From contig CM062297.1 of assembly GCA_031216915.1 (NCBI GenBank), positions 832,551,337 through 832,615,336 on the forward strand: a stretch of 64,000 bases of DNA, read 5' to 3'. This document shows, piece after piece, positions 11,190 to 21,690 of this stretch (position 1 is its first letter; every line of letters begins with the position of its first letter). Under the pieces are notes generated by a model. The model saw only the letters and a program-made list of their open reading frames with translations, made no database searches and was not told the origin of the DNA. Source of the DNA: Pictodentalium vernedei (taxonomy: Eukaryota > Mollusca > Scaphopoda > Dentaliida > Dentaliidae). The translations under genes were made by a program, and so were the position numbers.

Positions 11190-11480
11190 CCACAGAAACC
11201 AAGATGGCGGCCTCCAGTATACAAAATGGACGATGGAAGCACGTATCACCCTAACAACACGCTGCTCATGCGCACTCTCACCAAGTATCACTATGGGGAA
11301 GACGTCACAAGATGGCCGCTCACGCGGGTTACCATGACAACACAACATGGCGCCACTGGGTCAAGTGACATTACGTCACTACCGAGGTCCGGCACCGAGG
11401 TCCGGCACCGAGGTCCGGCAAATAAGGGGTGTCCGGGTACATGACATAGTACTGATATTCCACCAGCTTAACGGTCAGAC
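11190..11480. other. CpG-richer block with a 13-bp triplication
   Basis: A GC-richer island (AAGATGGCGGCC, GACGTCAC, CATGGCGCCA) with the 13-mer GGCACCGAGGTCC three times at about 11381-11419; the right arm near 40480-40510 has about two degenerate units. It may be an old promoter-like CpG patch or an exon remnant. No long open frame is conserved between arms. Confidence 0.35.
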
Positions 11481-11482
11481 CC

Positions 11483-11484
11483 AT

Positions 11485-11543
<59 letters not shown>

Positions 11544-11605
11544 TTTGAGTTTAAGGTCACATATTTCTGCATTATGGCTAATCGTGACGGCAACATGGAT
11601 ATAAC
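11483..11605 (-). mobile_element. SINE 3' remnant with TTTA tail
   Basis: On the plus strand a run of about 16 TTTA units is followed by GAGTTTAAGGTCACATATTT and TTATGGCTAATCGTGACGG, the 3' end of the SINE family in reverse. The head is missing. The right arm carries the matching remnant with fewer, interrupted repeat units (40325-40420). Confidence 0.7.
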
Positions 11606-11937
11606 GTCTTGTCCCTATATCCCGATAAATTATGTCTTTTGATTGGTCAGAATGCCTTGGACAAATAGACATGGCAAGGGGTGCACGCAGCATCCAAGGT
11701 ATATGAGAGTGTGTAGCATCCAGGGTATATGGGCACGCAAAACATCGGGGGTATATGGTTTAAATAAAAGCTTTCCGCATTCACTCGCCTCGGTATAAAA
11801 ATCGAACCCAAAAACCTGAAAATAGTCACAAATATCATCAGGTTTCCGACCATTGGATCATATTTTGTCGTTATAAATTAAATAGTCAAATAATTAAAAT
11901 GAAACAACTTGAGAAAAACAAAATAAGAGAAAATAAT

Positions 11938-12022
11938 TCGTCCCCTGAGTACCAATGTGTTCTATGTGCCAGTAGGCTGTCAGTAGGCACAGAGAACACA
12001 TTGGAACTCAGGAGACGACATG
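11938..12022. repeat. Perfect short foldback, type 1
   Basis: CGTCCCCTGAGTACCAATGT and TTCTATGTGCCAGTAGGC are mirrored by GCACAGAGAACACATTGG and CTCAGGAGACGA, making a stem of about 35 bp. Related foldbacks are at 13050-13122 and, in the right arm, at 38228-38300 and 39896-39978. Confidence 0.8.
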
Positions 12023-12054
12023 TAAATAAACTACTGCTTACTCGTTTCCTTGGT

Positions 12055-12165
12055 TAGTAAGTTGAAGAGTCTGACGGTTGCTCGCCTCAGCACGATGATT
12101 CTTTTCGACTTCCTCCACCTGCAAAACTATCCGACACGATGTGGCTCTGCCTGTTTGAAGTTTCG
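12055..12165 (+). mobile_element. Old SINE relic
   Basis: The reverse complement reads ATCGTGTCGGATAGTTTTGC, AGGTGGAGGAAGTCG and GCGAGCAACCGTCAGACTC, a diverged version of the SINE body at 15840-15930. Its right-arm partner is at 39195-39295. Confidence 0.5.
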
Positions 12166-12917
12166 ATAATCTCCAATGAACAAACAAACACGCTTAGTTT
12201 AGGAAATGATATCAATTCAAATCAAATTTCAATTGATATTAAGTGACATTAAATCCAAGTACTTTATATTCTTACTACACTGTTCATAGTATGTGTAAAA
12301 CTAATTGAGAATTAACTCATATCCAATAGCATTCTATGTTGTCCTATTAATGTCAGCTGCTCAAAATTTAAGTCCTAACTCGCTGAGTATTTTTTAAAAT
12401 ATTTTTATCATATCTAGTTATGGCTGCTGTAATTTGGGTAATTTAACTCAAGAAATCATTAGTGAAAACCTTGATATAATTTACAGGGAGAAAATTTAAT
12501 TAAAAATGCCCAAATTTTACTTATTCGTGCTGTAAGAGATTATATGTTTATTGAAGGAATATCCGTCAGCAGCAGGTAATGAGTTAATTAAATTGCAATG
12601 TTCCGAAATCCTCACACAGCGCAGTTATCCTTCTTTAAACTAAAGACAAAAGGACTCATAGTTTTATTATCTTTATCCAAAAACGACAGCTTCGTTATCT
12701 TTATCTGGAGAATAATTAGTATCTAACATTGATAGTCTCTCATTAGGCATTATTACATTAATTCTTATAATTATCATCACCACACCATTCCCACCATCAT
12801 CACAAATGTAATTATTTGTTTATTACGAGCTGCAATAAACGTTCAATTTCAAGTTCAAATCGAGTATCTCTCATTAATATTATTTGATACTGCACAGCTT
12901 TCAAAATGGCACACCGC
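12166..12917. other. No gene recognised
   Basis: AT-rich sequence present in both arms (right copy 38432-39190) with no sustained open frame. It may be transposon UTR or unique host DNA captured in the palindrome. Confidence 0.5.
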
Positions 12918-13562
12918 CAGGGTTGGGAGGAGTGAAAATTGCCCTTAACACGTTAACGTGTTAAATAATTCTGCGTTAACGAGTTAAATGACGTTAAATG
13001 TTAACATGAACAAAAGTTTATAACTTCGGCCATTTTTATTACGTACAGTTCGTCTCTTGAGTTCCAATGTGTTCTATGTGCCTACTGGCACATAGAACAC
13101 ATTGGGACTCAGGAGACGAGTAGTTAATATAGTTCTCGCAGGTTATCGTAAATTCTAACATTAAGCGATGTTTTCATTTAATACAATCGCTGCGGACGTA
13201 TCCACAGAAAGAGACATCCGCCGTTGCTCGAATACCAATCCTTACATGGAAAATAGGCGTTCGGATGAAGCTGATATTGCTGTATCGAAAAAATATCGGC
13301 GGGCCAACTTCGCCAACATTGGTAGGAGGGCTTCATGGTCTCTCCACCAAATCAGTGGATCGTCTATAATTGACGGACATCTACATTATTCGTGTTCTTC
13401 AAATTCGCCAAATGGCGTAACATTCGATGTCATCGGCACTCGCGGTCCGGCTGGGGTAAACACAAGATAATGACGCAATGCTACATATTGGTTAAATTCT
13501 TTTAACGTTGTTAAAATAATTTAACACGTTAACGTTTGAAACGTTAACTGCTTTCAGCCCTG
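12918..13562. mobile_element. hAT-like non-autonomous element, left arm
   Basis: Ends CAGGGTTGGGAGGAGTG at 12918 and CTGCTTTCAGCCCTG at 13562 are imperfect inverted repeats of the CAGGG type common in hAT elements. Subterminal AACACGTTAACGTGTTAAAT motifs occur inside both ends. A type 1 foldback is nested at 13050-13122. A 100-codon open stretch at 13168-13470 is frameshifted in the right-arm copy and shows no transposase motif. No clear 8-bp target duplication was found, so the superfamily call rests on the termini. Confidence 0.6.
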
Positions 13563-13869
13563 CGCATCGTCCTGTTTCTTATGTTTACCAAGTGCATGGA
13601 GAGTCTTGCTCGGCTAAATAAAGTTCCATGAACAAGTCTGTGAAAAATTGGTATCTCTGTATAAGACACCTGGCATGCTAATATTACATTAAAAACCTGC
13701 CTGAAAAATAAACATTAGAGTGACAATGAAAGAAATTGTGAAAACAGCAGTGAATAATAATACCGAAATTTGAATGAGTACTTTATAAGTCAACCAGATG
13801 ACAAAAACTTGTTGTATACGAGTTGTAGTTAAGATTCGAAATAACTAAAACTTTGTAAAAAGGTTCATT

Positions 13870-14070
13870 TCTTTGAGAAACGAGAGGATCTGGCGAGAAG
13901 TGAATGTGTAAAATAGTTCTCTCAGAGGCGATACGCTATAAAATCGCCGCATGATGTCATTAAAATCAGAACAATCTAAAAGAATGTGTTCGATTGTCAT
14001 CGGAAATTGACAGTGAACGCATTCCCTCTAACGAACAGGATGTGTAAGTCTTGTATGACCAATATGACAT
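13870..14070 (-). pseudogene. LINE D C-terminal Cys/His block
   Basis: The minus strand encodes PLTIEHILLDCSDF followed by an R..FY pattern, the C-terminal signature of Jockey/I-clade LINEs with an RNase H (usually C..C..H..C). The right-arm copy is clearer: open at 37339-37650, with TIEHILLDCSDFNDIMRRFY. Confidence 0.65.
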
Positions 14071-14817
14071 CCAATCAGAATGACGTGATCTTTTCTTCAA
14101 AGGTTACTAGATGGATACTTATCAGTAATAGGAGTTCGAAAGCGACAGAGCTTGTTATTTGTCGCTCCGTGCCATTCCGCCTGTCACACAGATTTGATGT
14201 ACTTATTGCTATGTGGTTTAAAATCACTTAAAGGAATCTTAAATCAGAGAGAGGTTTGGTCAAAGCCTGATGTGGTGCACTGTGTGCCTTGTTGTTACCG
14301 GAGACACCAACATAGCCAAGTAAGCAGCAAAACACGATATCACATTGGTCAGACATGAGAGTATTCAACTTCTCTCGAAGTTCCAAAATTAGTGGGTTCT
14401 ACAACTTTGGGTTGAGTAAAGCCAGGAAAGAGGATAGAGTGTCGGAAAAGATATTTGACTTCCTTTCCAGGAGCGGCGGAACCGTAGGGGGAGGCTGGTG
14501 TCTTCAGCCCCACCCCCACCCCCACAAACGGGCCATGTTTTTTGTATGCATATATTTTAACACAACCAATGATTGGTGAAACAAGGGGCGGATACAGAGC
14601 CTCCCCCATATTTTCGCCAGCTATGTTTCTCTCGTATTGGTTCAGTTTCGATGGATTTGGGATCATTTTTTGCAGTAAGTGGCAGCAAACGCTAAAATGT
14701 ATACAGTTTGTTAAAAACTCGGTTAACTGAAATAGATCGTAATCTTACAGACATACAAGTACCAAATCCACCCCAAACAAGATAATCCACAGACAGTATA
14801 ATTGCTGTTAACATCTG

Positions 14818-14900
14818 GTAAAGTATACAGGTGAGGTCTATTTATCAGCTTTGGTCGTTACGACCAAAGCTGATAAATAAACCTCACCTGTATGCTTTAT
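14818..14900. repeat. Perfect foldback, type 2
   Basis: AGGTGAGGTCTATTTATCAG and CTTTGGTCGT pair with ACGACCAAAG and CTGATAAATAAACCTCACCT, a stem of roughly 40 bp almost without a loop. The right-arm copy is at 36430-36512. It sits inside LINE D, presumably as an insertion. Confidence 0.85.
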
Positions 14901-14991
14901 CGACGTTTTTAAAGGCTCTCAAAGTGTGAAATCTTTCAAGTGCATCTCCGCTAGGTATAAGGCTTTGATCTCAGCCAAGAAAATAGAACTT

Positions 14992-15285
14992 TTATTCGGT
15001 ATATTCGTGTTTATGCAGGAAACTTTGACTTAATTTTTGCATATTTTGTTTGAACTGCAGAGTGTTTGTCTCAGATTTTGAGAAAGCGAGATCCAAAATG
15101 ACAAAAGGTTTCATCGGATGCCAAGGAGGAATATATGGTCCACGGCTCTTTTTTATCGAATCAGATTTAAGTGTGTATGTAATTCTAATTCCTAATGGAG
15201 GAATGTGTTTCTGGTGTTTGTTAAACAATTCAACATTTTCAGGGGACGAGATACAATTATAAGCAGGTTTTGATGGATTAGCCAA
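14992..15285 (-). pseudogene. LINE D RNase H lead-in fragment
   Basis: 97 codons open: IPPLGIRITYTLKSDS, GPYIPPWHPMKPFVILDL. In Jockey/I-like ORF2 proteins this PPW segment comes just before the RNase H YTDGS motif, which is lost here. The right-arm copy is at 36058-36300. Confidence 0.6.
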
Positions 15286-15525
15286 CAGTTCAGAAACATA
15301 GACAAGTGATAGTTTAATATTCTGTGCTTCTCAAGAGAAGGCTCCTCTGCCGCAACGAGCATCGGATGTACTGGTGATGTTCTAAAGCCTGAAGGCTAAT
15401 TCTAATGCTAATGTTATGAATTGCATCAAGTGGTTTGAGATACGACTTTCTCACAAAACCGTAAACCACACAATCGTAATCTAATTTTGATCTTACAAGT
15501 GACCTATACAGATGGAATATTGTTT

Positions 15526-15717
15526 TTAGTCAGCATCCCAATCAGTGCTACCGACAACCTTCAGGGGGTTAAGTGCCTTTTTAGATCTCATTCTCAGTTG
15601 TTTGATAGGATAAGTGAAATTTTGTTTATTGTCAAACTGTAAACCCAGGAATTGCACTTCCTTAACAACTTTAATGGGACTTCTATCTATTTTCAATTCC
15701 GGATGAAGATGGTGCAA
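15526..15717 (-). pseudogene. LINE D reverse transcriptase thumb fragment
   Basis: 63 codons including KVVKEVQFLGLQFD and KALNPLKVVGSTDWDAD, the FLGL..D motif that follows the RT palm in Jockey-like LINEs. The palm itself is missing upstream. The right-arm copy is at 35633-35818. Confidence 0.75.
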
Positions 15718-15784
15718 TTTTCAGACGACGAATATTTTGAAAATGTTGAGGCCAATTTATTTGATGTATAATCTGTTAAGTTAT

Positions 15785-16070
15785 TTATTTATTTATTGGT
15801 GTTTTAAAGTCACATACTTATGCACAATGGCTAATCGTGACGGTGACAGTTTTACGGGTGGGGGAAGCCGGAGTATCCGAAGAGAACCACCTAGCATCGA
15901 CGAGCAACTGTCATCTCCTCAACATTCTAACTCTGTTCCAGCTCCGCTCAACAGGGTTACAGCGGTTGAAGACATGTGCACCATCGACGTGCAGTACGCA
16001 CGGGGGTCGAACTCGGGACCTCTAGCATAGAAGTCCAGCAGTCTACCATTGAGCCACCGCGCTCCCCGTT
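15785..16070 (-). mobile_element. tRNA-derived SINE, left arm
   Basis: Minus-strand SINE with head GGGGAGCGCGGTGGCTCAAT and B box GAGGTCCCGAGTTCGACCCC at 16066-16000, and a TTTA-rich 3' tail near 15785. It lacks the GTCCTTGG block of the 60533 copy, so it is a shorter subfamily. Its mirror copy at 35282-35572 is very similar, so it inserted before the palindrome formed. Confidence 0.85.
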
Positions 16071-16195
16071 TGTTAAATAATTAGTGTGTTGTTATCTTCC
16101 TGGTGTTGTGCGTTTGATTTTGGTTCTTTACCTTTAATGTTTTAACAATTTTCAAAATTTGATTGATGGGAGTGGTTAAGTTGAGCAACATTATA

Positions 16196-16322
16196 AGTTA
16201 TTGTGACGAGTTGACGGTAACATGGTCTGAGGTTTGCGGCTCGAAGCTTATGCTCAACCGAACATATGCTCCGAGCGACAAACCTCATTCCATATTACCG
16301 TCAACTCATCACAATAACGTAT
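16196..16322. repeat. Long foldback, type 3
   Basis: TAAGTTATTGTGACGAGTTG and ACGGTAACATGG pair with the segment ending at 16322 (ATATTACCGTCAACTCATCA). A second inner hairpin pairs GAGGTTTG with CAAACCTC. The right-arm copy is at about 35025-35157. Confidence 0.8.
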
Positions 16323-16368
16323 ACGTTCCAATAAGACATTACCCACAGCCCAAAACCTACACTGTGAA

Positions 16369-16445
16369 CACGAGAGGTTTATTTACTAAACCTGTGATCG
16401 TTGAAACCTTTAACGATTTCAGGTTTAGTAAATAAACCTCTCGTG
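16369..16445. repeat. Perfect foldback, type 4
   Basis: CACGAGAGGTTTATTTACTA and AACCTG are mirrored exactly by CAGGTT and TAGTAAATAAACCTCTCGTG, a stem of about 27 bp plus an inner imperfect stem. The right-arm copy is at 34903-34980. Confidence 0.85.
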
Positions 16446-16739
16446 TACCCACGACGGCACTGGCTAAATAATCAATAAACAAAATAAACTCATTCCATCT
16501 TAGTTCAAATCGTAAATCGGTTTGTAATTTAAACAATACTTTACACGGAACACCGTTTGCTGCACGTGTGAAAAATCCAGAAAAATGATGAGACTTGCTA
16601 GTCACTCCGTTGATGAAGCAATTACGAACCGGGCGACGTCATTTGACATATTTCGCGGTGTGACGTCAGACGGTAACATTTGCCACTTGGGCCGTAAACA
16701 TGGAGTATACTAAGCGAGCTCTCCTCCCATCAGATAAGG

Positions 16740-18450
16740 AGGATTTTAGTTTTATTGGAAGATAAGTTACCCACGAAGTTTTCTTTTTTTGTTTTATATG
16801 TCGTCTGGTCTCTGCCCGATTGATACGTAGTTTGTCCAAATTAACCGATGTTGGTGACTTATTAAATCCTCGTTCAGTTTTCTTGCATTCCTTTATAGCC
16901 TGTATGCAATCTTTATCGAACCATGGTTTGGTGAAACGTTTATGGTTAGCACTTGGAGTGGCAGTGCTTACAATGTCAAGCAACTCTTTAGTAAGCTGTT
17001 CTAGTAGATCAACACTGCCTACATATGTGTCCCTTGAGAGTCGCCCCGAACAATGCGACGGTAAAGTGTCCCAGTTGGCTTTTTTAAGGTTCCATTAGGG
17101 CACTCTCTCTCGACGGAATCACACTTTCCAACACATCCGGAAAGTGGTCACTCCCGCACACACAAGTAACTTTCAACCTTCCAACAGAAATCAAGAAAGA
17201 CTGGAGGTCATGCAATTGTAAGATCAAGTGAAGTGTATGAATTAGACGCGGTGTGCAAAAAAGTGTCTGAACATCACTTAACAAGCACAAATCATATCTT
17301 GAAATAAGCTCTCCTACCGTTTTCCCGTTGAGGTTTCTACGCCGCAGTAGTCACCCCAAAGTGGGTTGTGTTCATTAAAATCTCCCAACAATATGTATTG
17401 AGTTGGAAGCTGGTGAACCAATTGCTCAAGTTCATTCAGCCGAAGGGTCTTATTTGGTGAAATTTAAATAGAACATAATGTAACTGTCTTGTCTAAAAGC
17501 TAGGCGTACAGCTACAGCCAGCCTGTAAATTTGTTTGTAAAGAAACAGGACTGTAAATGAGGTCATTTCTGACTAAGACAGACGTTCCACGAAGATGAAG
17601 ATCGTTTTCTCAGCCCATTCCTCACACGAACTATAATGCTTAAAATCTGAATGATCTTGAGTGTAGTGTTTCTTTAAAAGCGTTTCATGCAAGCAAAAAG
17701 CAGCAGGTTTATATTTATTTATAATTATTTTATAATTCGTTCTACTACCTCGACAATTCTGTTGTATTATATTGTGTTTGGTTGTATTATCCATATTTGG
17801 TTGTAGATTTAGAGGTGGACGTGTGGGTGAAATTGCCGCATTCTTCTTTGGTGAGTTTTTACCCGGGGACTTACACTGGGATGAATTCAGACGAAGTACA
17901 TTGGTGGATGCGTCAGCGACATCATCCCGAAAATCCATGCATTCAAATACATTATGCTCTCTAACATTTTAGGGAGTTCTGTCCGATTGTAATTTCAGTT
18001 TTTCTTTTTTTCTGACTCAGATGTTGGTCGAGTTTCGATGTTTGTTCTGGTTCTGTTTTTGGCCTGGATTTTGGTTTATTTTGTTCATTTTTGTTTTCAG
18101 ATTTGGGTTCTTCTTTCTTATCTTCAGGTTTAGATTTAGGCGTACCTTCCTTTTTGACTTCTATTTTCTTTATTTCTTGTGCAGTAGACTGGGCTTATGT
18201 AAATTTGGGTTCAACGGAACTGATTGTAAATAGGTCTACCGTGAAATGTCGTTGAACCAAATAAATTCCGTCTGACATTCGGTTGGTGTTGTCGGTATTT
18301 TCTGTTTCAAGGTCGTTGTATAAGACGGAAGTGATAAATTCATGCAAGGCATGGATGTCACATTCTCTCTGGCCTCATCGAAACTAATATTTTTTCTCTT
18401 TTTTTCTTTTTTGAATTAGCTTTTCTTTCTTCCACAGAGGACAATCTTTT
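16740..18450 (-). pseudogene. LINE D ORF1 tail and APE endonuclease, left arm
   Basis: Minus strand. First a Lys/Pro/Glu-rich stretch with the feel of an ORF1 C-terminus (about 18450-17950, KPEDKKEEPKSENK). Then the endonuclease start NIIQQNCRGSRTNY and FCLHETLLKK (17938-17573). Then YILLGDFNEHNPLWGDYCG (near 17400), the metal-site motif of Jockey-type endonucleases. Then the linker KRFTKPWFDKDCIQAIKECK (16983-16740). Frameshifts and stops separate all blocks. A Phe/Trp-rich plus-strand open frame at 18021-18233 is only the antisense of the Lys-rich tail. The right-arm equivalents lie at 32900-34615. Confidence 0.78.
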
Positions 18451-18499
18451 GATGACGCTACTTGACTGCCCCGGTAGTTACAATATTTTAAAGTATGCT

Positions 18500-19880
18500 G
18501 ACGGAAAAAAAACGCAAGTTCGGTTTTGGTACTATAATTTATTTTTCCGTAAACCAAATATAGTAAAATTGACAGTTAGCTACCTCAGTGTATTGTCTAA
18601 AAAGTCTTTGGCTAAATTTCAGTCCACCATGACTACGTGCGACGCTGAATGCTTTCAACAGATTTATCGACAAGCGTGCATCCGGGTCACTCCCACATGG
18701 GCTTGAAAACCATACCAAATCGAAGTTTTGAACAGTACACATCGATTGCAAAACATTTCATTTCAACTCGATCGAAAAGCAAAATGCCGCGAATGTCCGA
18801 ATTTGGTAGGGGTAGGGCTATTGCTCTAATTATGCAGGACCAATCGCAATGTATCGTCGCCCAGCAATTTGGGGTCCATGCGTCAACGATAGCTCATTTA
18901 GTTTGGCGTCTTAGATCTGACTGACCATCCCAGGAGCGGACGTCCGCGCGTTACGTCGCTTCGTCAAGGTAGAGAGGCATACATCTCTTACGCCCCAGTA
19001 ACCGATTTCAGACGGCGACGGAGACTGCGAGTCAGGTTGTTGGCAATCATGGTCCCCGAGTGTGTCCACGAACAGTTAGGAATCGGTTGAGGGAGTTGAA
19101 TTTAAGGCCACGACGTCCCTACGTTGGTTCTCAACTTACACCCAGGCGACGTCAGCGTCGATTGAAATTGCTGCGGACACATGCACCAAATCCGTTTTAC
19201 TTGCCCCACTAGAGACGTATTATATTCACTGACGAGCCTCGGTTCACGCTCTACTGATCAGATGGACGACAACGTTGAAATCGACGTCGAGGTGAGCGAT
19301 ATTCTGACTCGTGCGTTAAGGTAAACGACAGATTCGGTGAGGGTCTGTTATGGTTCGGGGGGATTTCTCAGGGCGTGAAAACACCTCTCGTGGTCATCCA
19401 GGGCAATCTTACAGCCGTAATATATCGGGATCAGGTCCTCATGCCTCACGTCCTTCCACTTATCCATGCGCGTAACCTTACATTGAAGCAGACTAATGGG
19501 AGGCCGCACGTTGCTAGGATTTGTCGTGACTTCCAGAACCAAAACAATGTCCCAGTTCTCGATTGGCCACCCTAGAGTCCAGCTTTGTCCCCGATCGATT
19601 GTAGGACGAGCTGGACAGGGGGGGGGGGGGGGGGGGCAGTAAGCGCGTTAGCGTCCAAAACAACGTCGCTCAGCTCACGCTGGTCCTTCTTGAGGAGTGG
19701 AATAACGTCCCACAAAGGACCATGAACAACTTGGTGGGGTCAATGGTAAGAAGAGTTGGAAGCGGGCACCCCCGCTATTGATTTGGATCAGGAAATGGCG
19801 TTGGGTACCCACGTTTGTACGTTATCCATGCAAACGCCGCCTGTGTTGAAACAAAACTCGCCTATGTTTAATCAGTAATG
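18500..19880 (+). mobile_element. Tc1/mariner-like transposon nested in LINE D, left arm
   Basis: Transposase remains at 18784-19765 flanked by non-LINE sequence on both sides. LINE D ORF1 tail resumes below about 18500 and its zinc knuckles above about 19880. I could not see convincing terminal inverted repeats, so the limits are approximate. Confidence 0.65.
18784..19765 (+). pseudogene. Tc1-like transposase, broken (left arm)
   Basis: Would encode the DNA-binding and DD34E catalytic domains that cut and paste the element. Visible: start MPRMSEFGRGRAIALIMQD with helix-turn-helix QFGVHASTIAHL, a FTDEPRFTLY-like first catalytic block near 19215-19250 in another frame, a GGISQGVKTPLVVIQGNLTA block, then QTNGRPHVARICRDF and NNVPVLDWPP (19375-19575), and a C-terminus NLVGSMVRRVGSGH near 19730-19765. 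The second Asp in the usual DNARPH motif reads T. Multiple frameshifts and a G run of about 20 near 19616-19637 inactivate it. The right-arm copy at 31590-32570 lacks the G expansion. Confidence 0.85.
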
Positions 19881-20090
19881 AAGAAATAACATCAAAATCC
19901 AAACAATGAAATAATCGTCCATAACATTTGAAATATTTAATACGGACAACAAACTTGGGTTTCTTTTTTTCCGCTATTATATTTGTGCATTGTTCTTGAT
20001 GTTGTTGACCACATTTAAAACACATAGCTTGTCCCCTGCAATTGTATTTACCGTGGCCTTACTCTAAACCCAGCGTGCGGTTTAATGCCG
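19822..20090 (-). pseudogene. LINE D ORF1 zinc knuckles (left arm)
   Basis: On the minus strand a stop-interrupted stretch gives GHGKYNCRGQAMCFKCGQQH and then QEQCTN, which fits the second half of one CCHC knuckle and a complete second one (C..C....H....C), typical of nucleic-acid-binding ORF1 proteins of Jockey/I-like LINEs. The right-arm copy is at 31290-31400. Confidence 0.65.
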
Positions 20091-20099
20091 TGGATAACC

Positions 20100-21131
20100 A
20101 GCCAATGGCACCAGAAGTATATAAGCAGCATACTTGACCAGGGCGATGCGTAAGCATACCACTGGCCGATTGCCCGTCTAGTGTAGTGTCAAGTCTTCAG
20201 AAGGTGATTATTCAACCAATTATTTTGCTATACCAAACGGAATCTGCCATCTACAGCTCACAGAGACAGTGCAACAAAAAGAACATGTTTTAAAAAAGTT
20301 TTCGTAAAAATCCGTACATAATGGAAATAGCAAAATTTAGGAAAAAGATAAAATAACTGATGGAATGACTACCCAAATGACCGACCTGATACCTTTTTGG
20401 GGGCTTCAGATTGACCAGACTGGGCCCATCTGACCGACAGTCTACTTCCGAAGTTAGGGCCAAAGCAGTATATTGGACAGGTATCTTCAAAATGGAGACT
20501 GTCTTAAACGGGGACACTCTTTGTCCTCAACTTCCAGGATTCCTTCCCCAGAGCCTTCGCAACGCACCTCACGGGATAACAAGGCGCTCTTCTCCTTTCT
20601 CACCCAGGGCTTGAGGGCCGTCTATGGCGAAGCATTATCTTTACCAGTATAGTTTTACACTCTAATATCACAAGCACATAATCAGTGGATGTGGGACTTA
20701 CGACTCAAATACAGCCACATGCAGCCTGTATTCTGAAGAGTAATATGCGGAGTCAGTCAATTGATTATTTGGTCGATGGCTCATTTGATCTATAAGATTC
20801 GAGTCATCCGAGCGATGCCTGTTCCAATTACTGAGCAAATGGAACTTGGACTCATCTCGGAAAAGTGGATTCAATAACCACAGATGGTTCCAAAAAAGAA
20901 ATTCTTTTTGTGGGATTCCGTAAAAGGGATTCCATAAATGGGATTCCATAAGTTGTATTCCAAGCTCCGATACAGTCTCCTATCAGTCTTACCATTGGCT
21001 TCTACCACGACTTCACCTTTATATCATATGATCAGCCTTTGTTGTGCTCACCATTACCATTACCATGGTGTCCTACCAGATTTGCAGCCTATCCTTGGCT
21101 ACTACTATTCTGTCCTATGCCAGGGTATATA
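20100..21131. other. No gene recognised; small repeats
   Basis: Holds open stretches shared by both arms (for example 20411-20614) without recognisable motifs, possibly ORF1 or 5' UTR of LINE D. A relic of the CGAG-rich repeat is near 20765-20830. A 14-bp tandem (GGGATTCCATAAAT-like, three to four units) lies at about 20910-20955. Mirror region: 30235-31280. Confidence 0.45.
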
Positions 21132-21283
21132 GAGTGTAATCGTTTGACTGGACTTGTTACGTGAAATAATTCAGGCGAGGTGAGGGACGTTGTACAAACG
21201 CGAATGCGCGCGAGTGTTTTACAATATAGTCCCTCGCCTCGAATGAATTATTTCACGTAACGCGTCCAGTCAAGCGATTACTC
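21132..21283. repeat. Long foldback, type 5
   Basis: GAGTGTAATCGTTTGACTGG, TTACGTGAAATAATTCA and GCGAGG pair with CCTCGC, TGAATTATTTCACGTAA and CCAGTCAAGCGATTACTC. The CpG-rich centre GAATGCGCGCGAG is unpaired. The right-arm copy is at 30069-30228. Confidence 0.85.
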
Positions 21284-21319
21284 TGTTTATTACTTTTCAT
21301 TATTAACGATAATTATATT

Positions 21320-21690
21320 CTCAAAAATCGCCAATTAATTTTCATTATTTTTTCATTTTTTTGTCTCAAAAACATAGGTTATGACCCCTCGTTGGAACGA
21401 ACTCGTCGAGATCTTTCCAATGAGGGGGCATAACCTATGTTTTTGAGAAAAAAAATGAAAATAATGACTAATCAAGAATTTTTTTTGCAAGTGTCGTCTA
21501 CTTTTCATATTAGGTAAAGGGTTAAAAAACAATGAAGTCCACATTACATCCACAGCAAAGCGTCTTCGTTTGCGCGCACGGATACATGACACAATTGTTG
21601 ATTGCATAATTCACTTGTGAAGATATTGTTTATAATCAAACCCGGAAATCCCAGTAAATCACAATTTGGAAAGTAATAAATCACCATTAC
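21320..21690. mobile_element. TTAA MITE (one end lost) plus linked repeat segment
   Basis: The MITE occupies 21320-21525: hairpin GTCTCAAAAACATAGGTTAT and its mirror, then GTAAAGGGTTAA at 21525. The opposite terminus is deleted. It continues into about 165 bases (TACATCCACAGCAAAGCGTC, ATACATGACACAATTGTTGA, CAAACCCGGAAATCCCAG) that also follow the MITE at 29630-29790 and, outside the palindrome, at 58236-58400. Confidence 0.8.

Larger units (their letters stand above)
13600..20100 (-). mobile_element. LINE D (Jockey/I-like, ORF1 plus ORF2), left arm, composite
   Basis: A decayed minus-strand LINE spread over about 6.5 kb and interrupted by a Tc1-like transposon (near 18500-19880), a SINE (15785-16070) and three foldbacks. 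From 5' to 3': zinc-knuckle ORF1 (20090-19822), Lys-rich ORF1 tail (about 18450-17950), APE endonuclease (17938-17330), post-endonuclease linker (16983-16740), RT thumb (15717-15526), C-terminal RNase H-like lead-in (15285-14992) and a terminal zinc-like block (about 14070-13870). The RT palm with its YADD box is absent; SINE and foldbacks occupy its place. The right arm holds the mirror copy at about 31300-37780 with the same losses, so it was dead before the duplication. Confidence 0.8.

Noticed and set aside
13168..13470. A 100-codon host gene
   Set aside because: It lies inside a MITE, the other-arm copy is frameshifted, and no motif is present.
18021..18233. A Phe-rich hydrophobic peptide that might be a membrane protein
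   Set aside because: It is the antisense of the Lys-rich ORF1 tail of LINE D and is broken in the other arm.
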